NCBI GenBank assembly: GCA_021775875.1
Contig: JAJFHA010000002.1
Coordinates: 62,001 to 126,000 of the forward strand
Direction of reading: 5' to 3'
DNA from: Hyphomicrobiales bacterium
GTDB taxonomy: Bacteria > Pseudomonadota > Alphaproteobacteria > Rhizobiales > NORP267
Length of the DNA: 64,000 nucleotides
Shown: positions 24,783 through 33,869 of the stretch, in pieces
Numbering within the stretch: position 1 is the first letter of the stretch
Layout: every line of letters begins with the position of its first letter
The notes under the pieces: generated by a model
Seen by the model: only the letters and a program-made list of their open reading frames with translations
What the model was told of the DNA's origin: nothing
Databases searched by the model: none
Position numbers and translations under genes: made by a program

Positions 24783-27158
24783 ATGGACATTAATACCCGT
24801 CCGAAAATTATCGGTGCCCGGGTCCAGCGGCGAGAAGACCCGCGTCTGCTCACCGGAAATGGCGCTTTTGTCGATGACCGTCAGGTTCCGGGAATGCTGC
24901 ATCTGGCTTTCAGGCGCAGCGATTTCGGGCATGCCAAAATCCTCAAGATAGACACCGAAGAAGCTGCCAGTATGCCCGGGATTATTGGGATTTATACGGC
25001 CGAAACGCTCAATGAGATCACCAAACCGGTAATCGCTTTTTCAAATATGAAGGATTATCAGGCAACGCCGATCCGCGCGCTAGCACAAGATGTTGTGCGT
25101 TATGTGGGCGAACCGGTTGTGGTGGTGGTTGCTGAAAATCGCTATCTGGCGGAAGACGCGCTGAACGAAATTTTTATTGATTATGAGCCTCTGGAAAATG
25201 TGGTTGATCCGGAATATGCAGCGTCCGGTGATGCGGTATTGGTCCATGAAGACTTGAAATCCAATATTCTGGTGGCGCGCGAATTTGAGCGCGGCGAGGT
25301 GGATGAAGCCATGTCGTCGGCGGCCATTCGGGTGAAGGGGCGGTTTCGCTCACGAAGAAAGACGGCTGTTGCCATGGAGACCCGGTCTTATCTGGCGGAA
25401 TTTGAAAAAAGCAGCCAGTCGTTGACGCTGCATTCTTCTACCCAGATACCCGGCATAATTCGCGATGCTCTGGTGGATATTCTCGATATTCCGGGGCATC
25501 GTCTGCGGGTGGTTGCGCCGGATGTTGGCGGCGGGTTTGGCGGCAAGGCTTCGCTTTACCCTGAAGAGATCGTCGTCACTGCCTTGTCCAAATTATTGAA
25601 GCGTTCGGTCAAATGGACCAGCGACCGAATGGAAGATCTGATGTCGACCAGCCAGGCGTTTGATGAAATTATCGATGCTGAATTGGGGCTGGATAGCGAG
25701 GGCAATTTGCTCGCGTTATCCGCCGACGTGTTGGGCGATGTGGGGGCCTATTCGATCTACCCCTGGACCGCGGCGCTGGAACCAATTCAGGTTGTGAGTT
25801 TCATGCCCGGTCCCTACCGGCTTGCCAATTATCGGGGCAAAGTGCGGGGCGTTGCAACCAATAAACCGCCAACCGGTCCGTATCGCGGTGTCGGGCGGCC
25901 CGCTTCTACATTTGTTATGGAGCGGTTGATGGATATGGCTGCGGGTAAATTGGGAATGGACCCCGCAGAACTGCGCCTGAAAAATTTCGTTGTTGGGGAT
26001 GAATTTCCCTACCGGATCGGGTCTGGCATCGTCTGGGATAAGTCAGAATTTTCCGAATGTCTCAATAAAGCAACCGAGAAGCTTGATTATGAAACGCTTA
26101 GGGAGAAGCAACGCATTGCCAGATCGCAAGGCCGTTTGATGGGTATCGGCATCGCCTCATATGCTGAATTGACGGGGATCGGGTCGCGCATTTCAGCGGC
26201 CCCCGGAATGCCGATTAATACGGGAACCGAAACTGCCCGGATCAGGGTTGATTCATCCGGGTCGGTGATTGCCTATTTTGGTGTTGCGTCTCACGGCCAA
26301 AGCCTGGAGACGACTCTTGCTCAGGTGGTAGCGGAGGAAATGGGCGTCAAAGTCGAGGATGTTGAGGTTGTTCTTGGTGACAGCGCTGTGATGGCCCATA
26401 GCACCGGCACTTATGCCAGCCGTTCTGCTGTTCTGGCCGGTGGTGCAGGCACTCTGGCAGCCCGCGCTGTGCGTGAAAAAATTGTCGAAGCCGCCTCGCT
26501 TTTATTTGAAGTGCCAGCCGAAGAAATCGACGTCTATGACGGCCTGATCCATGTGTCCGGCACCAACAGGAAAATGGATCTGCGCGAACTGGCCCGCGCA
26601 GTTTATTCCGAAATGGGGCGCTTCACCAAAGAAGTGCGCGAGAATCTCGATCTGGAAGCGACCAAGCTTTACGATCCGTATTTCGGTACCACCACTTCGG
26701 CCTCCCATATTGCTGTGGTCGATATAGACCCTGAAACCTTCAAGGTGAAAATCGAACAATATGTGGTCTCGGAAGATTGTGGCCGGATGATCAACCCTTT
26801 GGTGGTTGATGGGCAGGTCCATGGCGGCGTGGCACAGGGCATCGGTGCAGCGTTGTACGAAGAGGTTATCCACGACGAAAATGGACAGGTGGTGACCGCC
26901 AGTCTGGTTGACTATCTAGTGCCGTCAAGTTGCGAAGTACCGACAATTGATGTGCTCCACGCAGATACGCGATCGCCGTCAACGATTGGCGGGTTTCGTG
27001 GCATGGGTGAAGGCGGAACGATCGGCGCACCGGCAGCGATCGCCAATGCTGTGGCCGACGCGCTGGCCCCGTTTGGCATTGAGATCAATGAAATACCGAT
27101 TTCACCCGAGCGGCTTTATCGTTTGATTGAAAAAGCAAGAAATTCGGAAAAGGATTGA
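24783..27158 (+). CDS. Molybdenum hydroxylase large (molybdopterin-binding) subunit
   Basis: 791 residues from ATG 24783 (GGGGGAT upstream). The first domain (GARVQRREDPRLLTGNGAFV, VRYVGEPVVVVVAENRYLAEDA) and the Mo-cofactor domains (DVGGGFGGK, GPYRGVGRPASTFVMERLMD, GVASHGQSLETTLAQV) are those of the xanthine dehydrogenase/CoxL family. The catalytic base Glu is in GFRGMGEGGTIGAP. PYRGVGR replaces the AYxCSFR loop of true CO dehydrogenase, so CO is not the substrate. It forms the third subunit with the genes at 22605 and 23477. The substrate is unknown, perhaps an aromatic or heteroaromatic acyl-CoA, given the CoA ligase downstream. Confidence 0.9.
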   Translation: MDINTRPKIIGARVQRREDPRLLTGNGAFVDDRQVPGMLHLAFRRSDFGHAKILKIDTEEAASMPGIIGIYTAETLNEITKPVIAFSNMKDYQATPIRALAQDVVRYVGEPVVVVVAENRYLAEDALNEIFIDYEPLENVVDPEYAASGDAVLVHEDLKSNILVAREFERGEVDEAMSSAAIRVKGRFRSRRKTAVAMETRSYLAEFEKSSQSLTLHSSTQIPGIIRDALVDILDIPGHRLRVVAPDVGGGFGGKASLYPEEIVVTALSKLLKRSVKWTSDRMEDLMSTSQAFDEIIDAELGLDSEGNLLALSADVLGDVGAYSIYPWTAALEPIQVVSFMPGPYRLANYRGKVRGVATNKPPTGPYRGVGRPASTFVMERLMDMAAGKLGMDPAELRLKNFVVGDEFPYRIGSGIVWDKSEFSECLNKATEKLDYETLREKQRIARSQGRLMGIGIASYAELTGIGSRISAAPGMPINTGTETARIRVDSSGSVIAYFGVASHGQSLETTLAQVVAEEMGVKVEDVEVVLGDSAVMAHSTGTYASRSAVLAGGAGTLAARAVREKIVEAASLLFEVPAEEIDVYDGLIHVSGTNRKMDLRELARAVYSEMGRFTKEVRENLDLEATKLYDPYFGTTTSASHIAVVDIDPETFKVKIEQYVVSEDCGRMINPLVVDGQVHGGVAQGIGAALYEEVIHDENGQVVTASLVDYLVPSSCEVPTIDVLHADTRSPSTIGGFRGMGEGGTIGAPAAIANAVADALAPFGIEINEIPISPERLYRLIEKARNSEKD

Positions 27159-27162
27159 ACCT

Positions 27163-27921
27163 ATGGATTTAGGTCTTGAAGGGAAAGTAGCTGTTGTGAC
27201 GGGTGCCGCCCGCGATGTGGGGCGGGATATTGCATTGGCGCTTGCGGCTGAAGGCGCAAAAATCGCGGTCAATTATCGTGGCTCTGAACAAGCTGCCAAT
27301 GAAGTTGTAGAGACAATAAAATCTAATGGTGGTGAGGCGATTGCCTATCAGGGGGACGTTGCGGATTACCAGTCGGTCCAGTCGATGACCGATAAAATCA
27401 TTAGCGATTTTGGACAAATTGATGTGCTGGTAAATAATGCAGGCCTCGTAACGCCCAAGCTGTTTCTCGAAACCAGCCCGGACGAATGGCACCAGCAGAT
27501 TGGCGTCGGGCTATACGGTGTAATCCATTGTTGTCACGCAATGGCGCCGCACATGGTGGCAAATAATGGCGGCCGGATCATATCGCTTGCCGGAGATTCC
27601 GCGCGAATTGGCGAATCCCGGCTTTCGATCACAGCAGCGTCGCGTGGCGGCGTTTTGACCCTGACCAAATCTCTGGCGCGGGAATTCGGCAGATCGAACA
27701 TTACAGTCAACGCGATTGCTTTGGGGTTGATTGAAACCGCCCATAGCGACAAGGCGTGGCTTGATAAATACCGGGACCGTATCGTCAAACAATATCCGTT
27801 GGGCCGGATCGGCGAGCCTGAAGATATTGGCCCAATGATTACGTTTTTAGCCTCAGAAAAGGCAAGCTGGATTACCGGTCAAGTGATGAGCATCAATGGC
27901 GGCTTCTGCATGCCTGGCTAA
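27163..27921 (+). CDS. SDR-family protein lacking the usual Tyr-Lys catalytic pair
   Basis: 252 residues from ATG 27163 (AAAGGAT upstream). The NAD(P) site VVTGAARDVGRDIA and the NNAG motif in VLVNNAG are normal, as is the C-terminal QVMSINGGFCMPG. Where classical SDRs have S...YxxxK, the sequence reads SITAASRGG: aligned with the usual YSASKGG, the Tyr is Thr and the Lys is Arg. The bases 27628-27645 code for these residues clearly, so it is not a frameshift. Either it uses other residues, or it binds cofactor or product without classical reduction. It lies four bases after the Mo subunit stop. Confidence 0.85.
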   Translation: MDLGLEGKVAVVTGAARDVGRDIALALAAEGAKIAVNYRGSEQAANEVVETIKSNGGEAIAYQGDVADYQSVQSMTDKIISDFGQIDVLVNNAGLVTPKLFLETSPDEWHQQIGVGLYGVIHCCHAMAPHMVANNGGRIISLAGDSARIGESRLSITAASRGGVLTLTKSLAREFGRSNITVNAIALGLIETAHSDKAWLDKYRDRIVKQYPLGRIGEPEDIGPMITFLASEKASWITGQVMSINGGFCMPG

Positions 27922-27958
27922 CGCCGCTTTATGATGGCATCCGTTTTGGGGAAATCTG

Positions 27959-29503
27959 ATGATTAGAACCGATCTTATCGCTTCCATTCCTGAATTACTA
28001 AACCGGCACGCTGCTGCGCGCGGTGAAAAAATTGCATTTGAAGACGCGACGGAGAAAATTACTTATGGGGAGCTTCTGAAATCCACCGCAAATCTGGCGG
28101 GTCATTTTGCCGATCTCGACTTGAAGGTTGGCGAAAGTGTTGCGTTGTTTCTGCCGAATTCCGTCCGGTGGGTGGAAACCTGTTTCGCTATTCTAAGAGC
28201 AGGTGGGGTTTGCGTCCCGATCAGTTATGACTCTACCAAAGCTGAAGTGCTGTACCGGCTTCAGGATGCGCAATGCAAAATTATTGTTTCCACGGCTGAG
28301 AAATCAGATCTGATCGCTGAAGCCAGAAATTCTTCGCCGTCCTTGAAATATATAATTCTGACGGGCGAAATCAGCGATCTGGGAAATGTGATTTCTTACG
28401 ACCGGCTTGGGGAAAATCTCTCGAAAACCCAACCGCGTGATCCGGAAGATATCGATTGTGTTTCCTATATTGTCTACACGTCCGGGACCACCGGACAGGC
28501 TAAGGGTGTGCTCTTAAATACGCGCGGGATGCTCTGGATCACGGCAGCATGCTGGGGGCCAATTACTAACATGTCCGAAGACGATGTGGTGTTGTCGCCT
28601 CTGCCGTTATTCCATTCATACGCACTCAACCTGTCGGTTCTGGCTATCCTCGCGCTTGGTGCCAGCGAATATATCATGGAGAAATTTTCCACAGACGAAG
28701 TGCTGGCTTTGGCGCGGGAAGGGCGGTTTACGGTCATTCCCGGTGTACCTACAATGTTTCATTATCTGCTGGAGCAATCCGGCGACAATTCCGGTCCCGG
28801 ACTAGCGGGCGTTCGCATGTGCGTCTCGGCGGGTGCCATTATGCCAGCGGCATTGAACGAACAGTTTGAAGCCCGGTTTGGAATTCCGCTTCTCGATGGG
28901 TACGGCATTACCGAAACCTCGACCATGGTGACGATGAACTGGCCGTCGGGTGGGCGTATCATGGGTTCTTGCGGCCTGCCTTTGCCGGGGTTGGCGGTGC
29001 GGTTGCTGGACCCGGATACCGGACAGGATGTAGAGACCGGTAAAGAGGGCGAATTGATCGTATCCGGTCCGAATGTGATGCTTGGCTATCATCAAAAAGA
29101 AGCTGAAACGGCGGCGGCGCTTAAAAACGGCTGGTATTATACCGGCGACCTGGCGGTATCCGACAAGCATGGCTTTTTGACTATCACCGGCAGATTGAAG
29201 GAACTCATCATCAGGGGCGGGCAAAATATTGCGCCAGCCGAAGTCGAAGACATCGTGAAGGAATGCGAGAGCGTTCTGGATTGCGCAATTGTCGGCATGC
29301 CCCACGAACATCTGGGCGAAGTGCCGGCTGCATTTGTTGTTGTGCGCGACGGTTTTGAAATTGGGCGCGAAGCGATCCTTGACCATTGCAAATCGCGCTT
29401 GTCAAAATACAAAATTCCAGCGGATATTTATGAAATTCAGGAAATTCCCCGGACCGGTTCGGGCAAGATCAAACGGTTTTTGCTGAAGGATATGATCGAC
29501 TGA
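27959..29503 (+). CDS. AMP-forming acyl-CoA ligase of the molybdenum hydroxylase locus
   Basis: 514 residues. The ATP loop is YTSGTTGQAKGVLLNTRG, the adenine motif GYGITETSTMVTMN, the hinge YTGDLAVSDKHGFLTITGRLK and the catalytic Lys in PRTGSGKIKR. It is a class I adenylate-forming enzyme of normal length. It is the last of the run that starts with the FAD subunit at 22605, and 63 bases separate it from the next molybdenum hydroxylase locus. It would load the substrate acid onto CoA before hydroxylation, as in the furoate and 4-hydroxybenzoate schemes (inferred). Confidence 0.88.
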   Translation: MIRTDLIASIPELLNRHAAARGEKIAFEDATEKITYGELLKSTANLAGHFADLDLKVGESVALFLPNSVRWVETCFAILRAGGVCVPISYDSTKAEVLYRLQDAQCKIIVSTAEKSDLIAEARNSSPSLKYIILTGEISDLGNVISYDRLGENLSKTQPRDPEDIDCVSYIVYTSGTTGQAKGVLLNTRGMLWITAACWGPITNMSEDDVVLSPLPLFHSYALNLSVLAILALGASEYIMEKFSTDEVLALAREGRFTVIPGVPTMFHYLLEQSGDNSGPGLAGVRMCVSAGAIMPAALNEQFEARFGIPLLDGYGITETSTMVTMNWPSGGRIMGSCGLPLPGLAVRLLDPDTGQDVETGKEGELIVSGPNVMLGYHQKEAETAAALKNGWYYTGDLAVSDKHGFLTITGRLKELIIRGGQNIAPAEVEDIVKECESVLDCAIVGMPHEHLGEVPAAFVVVRDGFEIGREAILDHCKSRLSKYKIPADIYEIQEIPRTGSGKIKRFLLKDMID

Positions 29504-29566
29504 AATTTTGGGCGTAAATTGGGCGTTGACGTCATTTGGCCGCAACAGGGATAGCGGGGAAATTCA

Positions 29567-32545
29567 GTGAAAAAGATTGCTGATAAAGTGTATGTTTCTC
29601 AGGCATTGGAACGTGTTGAAGACTCGGCTCTGCTTGCAGGTGCTGGCGTCTTTGCCGACGATATCGCGGTCGGTGCGCGGACCGGCCATGCGGCTTTTCT
29701 ACGCTCGCCTCACGCCCATGCGGACATAAATTCGATTGATATCAAGACGGCGGAAGCTTTGGACGGTGTCCACGCTATCGTTGTCGGTGAAGACCTTCGC
29801 GCCTGGTCGCGGCCTTTTATTGTGGGCGTCAAACAGCCGATGGAACATTGGTGTCTGGCGCAAGACCGGGTTCGTTATATCGGCGAACCGGTGGCGATTG
29901 TGGTCGCTGAAGATCGCTACATAGCGGAAGATGCGCTGGCGCTGATTGAAGTTGATTACACGCCCCTGAAGGCGGTGGTTGATCCGGAAATCGCGATCCT
30001 GAAAGACGCGCCGGTGCTGCACGAAGCGGTTGGCAGCAATCTCATCAGCGAGCGGAATTTTTCTTATGGCGACCCGGAAAAGGCGTTTAGGGATGCTGAC
30101 CGCATTGTCAGTATGAAAGTTCGCTATCCGCGCAATGCTTGCACCCCGATTGAGTGTTTTGTGGTCAATGCGGATTACGATGCTGCCGAGGATAATTATG
30201 ATGTATTGGCCAATTTCCAGGGGCCATTCAGCCTGCTCCCGGTGATGGCGTTGGCGCTCAATATCCCTGTCAACAAATTGCGGTTGCGGACACCGCCGGA
30301 TTCAGGCGGCAGTTTTGGCGTCAAACAGGCAATTTTCCCATATATCGTTGCGCTTTGTCTGGCATCGCGCAAGGCGGGGCGCCCGGTTAAATGGGTCGAA
30401 GACCGGCTGGAGCATCTGATGGCGGCGACTTCGGCCACAAACCGTGTCACCGAAATAGAAGGCGCGGTCACTAAAGACGGAGAATTGATCGGCCTGTGCT
30501 ACCGGCAACTGGAAGATTGCGGCGGGTATTTGCGCGCGCCGGAACCGGCCACCTTGTACCGGATGCACGGCAACATGACCGGGGCCTACAAGGTTCAGAA
30601 TTTGGCGATTGAAAACCGTGTCGTGCTGACCAACAAAACCCCCACCGGATTGAACCGCGGGTTTGGTGGGCCGCAGGTGTATTTCGCCCTTGAGCGGCTA
30701 ATGCACAAAATCGCGGTGGAGCTGAAGCTTGATCCTCTTGAAGTGATCAAGCGCAATCTGGTGGAGGCCAAGGATATGCCTTACCGGACGCCATCGGGGG
30801 CCTTGTATGATTCCGGTGACTATCGCAAAGCCGTTTTGGAAGCTTGCAAAAAAGGTAACCTTGAAGCGTTAAAGAAACGCCGCGATCAGGTGCGGGGCGC
30901 GGGTGGTCTTTACGGGATCGGCTATACAGCCATTGTCGAGCCCAGCATTTCCAACATGGGCTATATCAGTACGGCGCTGACCGCTTTGGAGCGTGAAAAA
31001 GCCGGGCCGAAAGATGGCGGTGCGGCGATGGCCACGGTTTCGGTGGATGCGTTGGGGTCGGTGTCGGTGACCATGGATTCGACCCCTCAAGGCCAGGGGC
31101 ATCGTACTGTTGCGGCTCAGGTGGTGGCAGATGTTTTGGGCCTGAAGCCTGCTGATATTCGGGTCGATGTCACTATGGATACGGCCAAGGATAATTGGTC
31201 GATCTCAGCGGGAAATTATTCGAGCCGCTTTGCCGGGTCGGTAGCCGGGTCGGTGCATCTGGCAGCGATTGAAATCCGTGACAAGCTTAAGCGCATGGCG
31301 CAAACGTCGCTCAATATAGCGGCTGATAAAGTGTCATTTTCAGATGGAAAATTTTCCGACGCTGACAATCCGGATAACGCCATTCAATTTCGCCGTCTTG
31401 CCGGGCAGGCGCATTGGTCGCCTGGATTGCTGCCGGAAGGCGATGTGCCCGGGTTGCGCGCCGCTAGTTCATGGACAATGCCTGAACTGGAAGCACCTGA
31501 CCCGGAAGACCGGGTCAACAGTTCCGGCGCTCACGGGTTTGTTTTCGACTATTGTGGTGTTGAAATTGACCGCGATACCGGCCGCGTGCGGCTTGATAAA
31601 TATGTGACGATGCACGATGCAGGCCGGTTGCTGAACCCGGCTCTGGTGGACGGGCAGGTCTATGGCGGCTTTACCCAGGCATTGGGGGCGGCTTTATTTG
31701 AGGAGCTTTCCTACACGGCTGATGGCACATTTCAGGCAGGGTCCATGGCTGAATATCTCATCCCCACTGTTGCTGAAACACCGGCTCCGGTCATCCTGCA
31801 TATGTCGTCGCCATCTCCGTTCACGCCGTTGGGTGCCAAGGGTGTTGGCGAAGGCAATTCCATGAGCACGCCGGTATGCCTCGCCAACGCGGTAGCCGAT
31901 GCGCTGGGGCGGGACGATATAGAATTGCCGCTCAAGCAATCCAAAGTGCGGGACTGGATTGGTATTCGCGAGACGCCTCCAACAAGCGGCGGGGCGGTCG
32001 CAACTCCTGTGGCCGATAAAGACGCCATTACCGGTCGCGGCGAATTGACGATCCGTCTCCCCGTTGAGCGTGTTTGGGATTTGTTGCTTGATCCGGAAAA
32101 TCTTGAAAAAGCGATCCCCGGTTGTCGGGAGTTGATTGTTGAAGGCGATCATTCGTATCGGGCCGACGTTTCGGTGGCGGTTGGACCGGTGCGCGGAGAT
32201 ATTGTCGCGCTGGTGAAGCTGTCCGATCTAGACCCATCCAAATTCCTGCGGCTTGGTGGTTCAGCCGATGGTCCGCTTGGGTCATCTACGGGGTCGGGCA
32301 CAATCCTGCTGACCGCAACTGGTGCAAATGGTGACGCCACAATTCTGCATTATGATTATAGCGTCTCTCTCTCGGGCAAGATCGCGGCGGTTGGCGGGCG
32401 GTTGCTTGGCGGGGCTATGAAAGTGCTTATCAAGCGTTTCTTCGAACGGTTTATCCGCATCGCAGCGCCTGAAACTGCACCCGCCGGATTTCCCCTGTTT
32501 GGATGGCTTGAAAATCTCTTGCGTGCGATCGGGATCAAGCGATGA
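29567..32545 (+). CDS. hmfA: Molybdenum hydroxylase large subunit fused to a CoxG-type domain; probable 2-furoyl-CoA dehydrogenase large subunit
   Basis: 992 residues from GTG 29567. Residues 1-800 are an XDH-family Mo subunit: RVEDSALLAGAGVFADDI, VRYIGEPVAIVVAEDRYIAEDAL, DSGGSFGVKQAIFPYIVALC, LNRGFGGPQVYFALERLM and GAKGVGEGNSMSTP with the catalytic Glu. Residues about 823-992 are a CoxG/SRPBCC domain (LTIRLPVERVWDLLLDPENL, AIPGCREL, ADGPLGSSTGSGT), normally a separate membrane-associated protein of CO dehydrogenase clusters. The following genes (FAD, FeS, CoA ligase, enoyl-CoA hydratase) reproduce the hmfABCDE order, so hydroxylation of 2-furoyl-CoA at C5 is the best guess. Biochemical identity is not proven by sequence alone. 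Confidence 0.7.
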   Translation: MKKIADKVYVSQALERVEDSALLAGAGVFADDIAVGARTGHAAFLRSPHAHADINSIDIKTAEALDGVHAIVVGEDLRAWSRPFIVGVKQPMEHWCLAQDRVRYIGEPVAIVVAEDRYIAEDALALIEVDYTPLKAVVDPEIAILKDAPVLHEAVGSNLISERNFSYGDPEKAFRDADRIVSMKVRYPRNACTPIECFVVNADYDAAEDNYDVLANFQGPFSLLPVMALALNIPVNKLRLRTPPDSGGSFGVKQAIFPYIVALCLASRKAGRPVKWVEDRLEHLMAATSATNRVTEIEGAVTKDGELIGLCYRQLEDCGGYLRAPEPATLYRMHGNMTGAYKVQNLAIENRVVLTNKTPTGLNRGFGGPQVYFALERLMHKIAVELKLDPLEVIKRNLVEAKDMPYRTPSGALYDSGDYRKAVLEACKKGNLEALKKRRDQVRGAGGLYGIGYTAIVEPSISNMGYISTALTALEREKAGPKDGGAAMATVSVDALGSVSVTMDSTPQGQGHRTVAAQVVADVLGLKPADIRVDVTMDTAKDNWSISAGNYSSRFAGSVAGSVHLAAIEIRDKLKRMAQTSLNIAADKVSFSDGKFSDADNPDNAIQFRRLAGQAHWSPGLLPEGDVPGLRAASSWTMPELEAPDPEDRVNSSGAHGFVFDYCGVEIDRDTGRVRLDKYVTMHDAGRLLNPALVDGQVYGGFTQALGAALFEELSYTADGTFQAGSMAEYLIPTVAETPAPVILHMSSPSPFTPLGAKGVGEGNSMSTPVCLANAVADALGRDDIELPLKQSKVRDWIGIRETPPTSGGAVATPVADKDAITGRGELTIRLPVERVWDLLLDPENLEKAIPGCRELIVEGDHSYRADVSVAVGPVRGDIVALVKLSDLDPSKFLRLGGSADGPLGSSTGSGTILLTATGANGDATILHYDYSVSLSGKIAAVGGRLLGGAMKVLIKRFFERFIRIAAPETAPAGFPLFGWLENLLRAIGIKR

Positions 32546-33360
32546 AACCTGCTCCTTTCACCTATTGCCGACCCGACAATGTGGAGCAGGTTCTGGACCT
32601 GCTGCGCCAACATGGCGGTGACTCCCGGATTTTAGCGGGAGGGCAGACCCTTATGGCGATGCTGAATATGCGCCTGGTGGAGCCGAAAATTCTGGTTGAT
32701 ATTTCCATGATGGAAGCGCTTCGCTTCATCCGGGTGGCTGACAATTATCTGGAAATTGGCGCGGCAGTTATTCAGGCGGACTTGCTGGCCTGGACTGACC
32801 TTGAACAATATGCACCGCTGATGGCGAAAGCTTTGCCATGGGTCGGGCACGCTCAAACCCGCAACAAGGGTACGGTATGCGGGTCCATCGCCCATTCTGA
32901 CCCAAGTTCTGAGATGCCACTTTGTCTGGCTCTGCTCGGCGGTGAAATTGTGTTGCGTTCAAAAACCAATCGGAGAATGGTCAAGGCTGCGGATTTTCAA
33001 ATTGGCACCTTGACGACAGCACGGCAGGAAGACGAATTGATCGAGGCAATTCGCATTCCGGTGCCTGCTGATGTTTCCAAATTTGCATTTCAGGAAGTTG
33101 CCATTCGCCACGGAGATTTCGCGCTTGTTGCGGTGGCTGCTTCTCATAGTCCTGATGGTATCCGGCTTGGCGTTGGTGGTGTTGCAGACCGTCCTGAGGT
33201 ACGGCATTGGGAGCATTTGCCAGAGGATGAAATTGATACGGCCCTCAATGATCTGGCTCATGAATTGGGCGGCTATGACGATATTCATGCCAGCGCTGGG
33301 TATCGGCGCGAACTTGTCCGAACAATTGGCAAAAGGGTAATTCTGGAGGTGATGGCGTGA
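32542..33360 (+). CDS. hmfB: Molybdenum hydroxylase FAD-binding subunit; probable 2-furoyl-CoA dehydrogenase FAD subunit
   Basis: 272 residues, ATG overlapping the previous stop. RILAGGQTLMAMLNMRLVEPKILVDI and TRNKGTVCGSIAHSDPSSEMPL are the two FAD-binding stretches of the medium subunit. SAGYRRELVRTIGKRVI ends the CO dehydrogenase flavoprotein C-terminal domain. It is distinct from the paralogue at 22605. The FeS subunit starts inside its stop (GTGA), giving tight coupling. Confidence 0.75.
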   Translation: MKPAPFTYCRPDNVEQVLDLLRQHGGDSRILAGGQTLMAMLNMRLVEPKILVDISMMEALRFIRVADNYLEIGAAVIQADLLAWTDLEQYAPLMAKALPWVGHAQTRNKGTVCGSIAHSDPSSEMPLCLALLGGEIVLRSKTNRRMVKAADFQIGTLTTARQEDELIEAIRIPVPADVSKFAFQEVAIRHGDFALVAVAASHSPDGIRLGVGGVADRPEVRHWEHLPEDEIDTALNDLAHELGGYDDIHASAGYRRELVRTIGKRVILEVMA

Positions 33361-33869
33361 TCGAATATGGCGCTGCCGACAGGGTGAAAGTGACCCTGAC
33401 CGTGAATAACGAAAGCCTGACAGGCTATGCGTCATCACGGATGTTGTTGAGCGATTTTATTCGCCATGAATTGGGCCTGACCGGCACCCATGTGGGCTGC
33501 GAACACGGGGTCTGCGGGGCCTGCACGATTCAGATTGACGGGCGGCCAGTGCGCTCCTGTCTGATGCTGGCGGTACAGGCTGAGGGCCGTGAAATTCAAA
33601 CGGTTGAGGGGCTGTCAGATAAAGGGACGCTCAATCGTCTGCAACAGGCATTTCGCAGTCATCACGCTTTGCAATGCGGCTTTTGCACTTCAGGAATCCT
33701 GATGTCGATGACAAATCTACTCAACGAAAATCCAACGCCTACGGATGACGAAATCACAGATATTTTGTCCGGGCATCTTTGTCGCTGCACGGGGTATGTG
33801 GGCATCGTGAAAGCGGTGCAAAGTCTGGTGCTGGAAAATATCGCGCGCGAAAACGGGGAAAACGCATGA
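33357..33869 (+). CDS. hmfC: Molybdenum hydroxylase [2Fe-2S] subunit; probable 2-furoyl-CoA dehydrogenase FeS subunit
   Basis: 170 residues from GTG 33357. CEHGVCGACTIQIDG, RSCLMLA, HALQCGFCTSGILM and GHLCRCTGYVGIV give all eight Cys of the two [2Fe-2S] clusters. The N-terminus is about ten residues longer than in the first locus. It overlaps the CoA ligase gene by four bases (ATGA), so all five genes of the presumed furoate unit are translationally linked or closely spaced. Confidence 0.75.
   Translation: MIEYGAADRVKVTLTVNNESLTGYASSRMLLSDFIRHELGLTGTHVGCEHGVCGACTIQIDGRPVRSCLMLAVQAEGREIQTVEGLSDKGTLNRLQQAFRSHHALQCGFCTSGILMSMTNLLNENPTPTDDEITDILSGHLCRCTGYVGIVKAVQSLVLENIARENGENA

Noticed and set aside
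24783-27158. Calling the CoxL-like gene an aerobic CO dehydrogenase
   Set aside because: The active-site loop is PYRGVGR rather than AYxCSFR, and no coxD/E/F assembly genes are present; the same goes for the large subunit at 29567.
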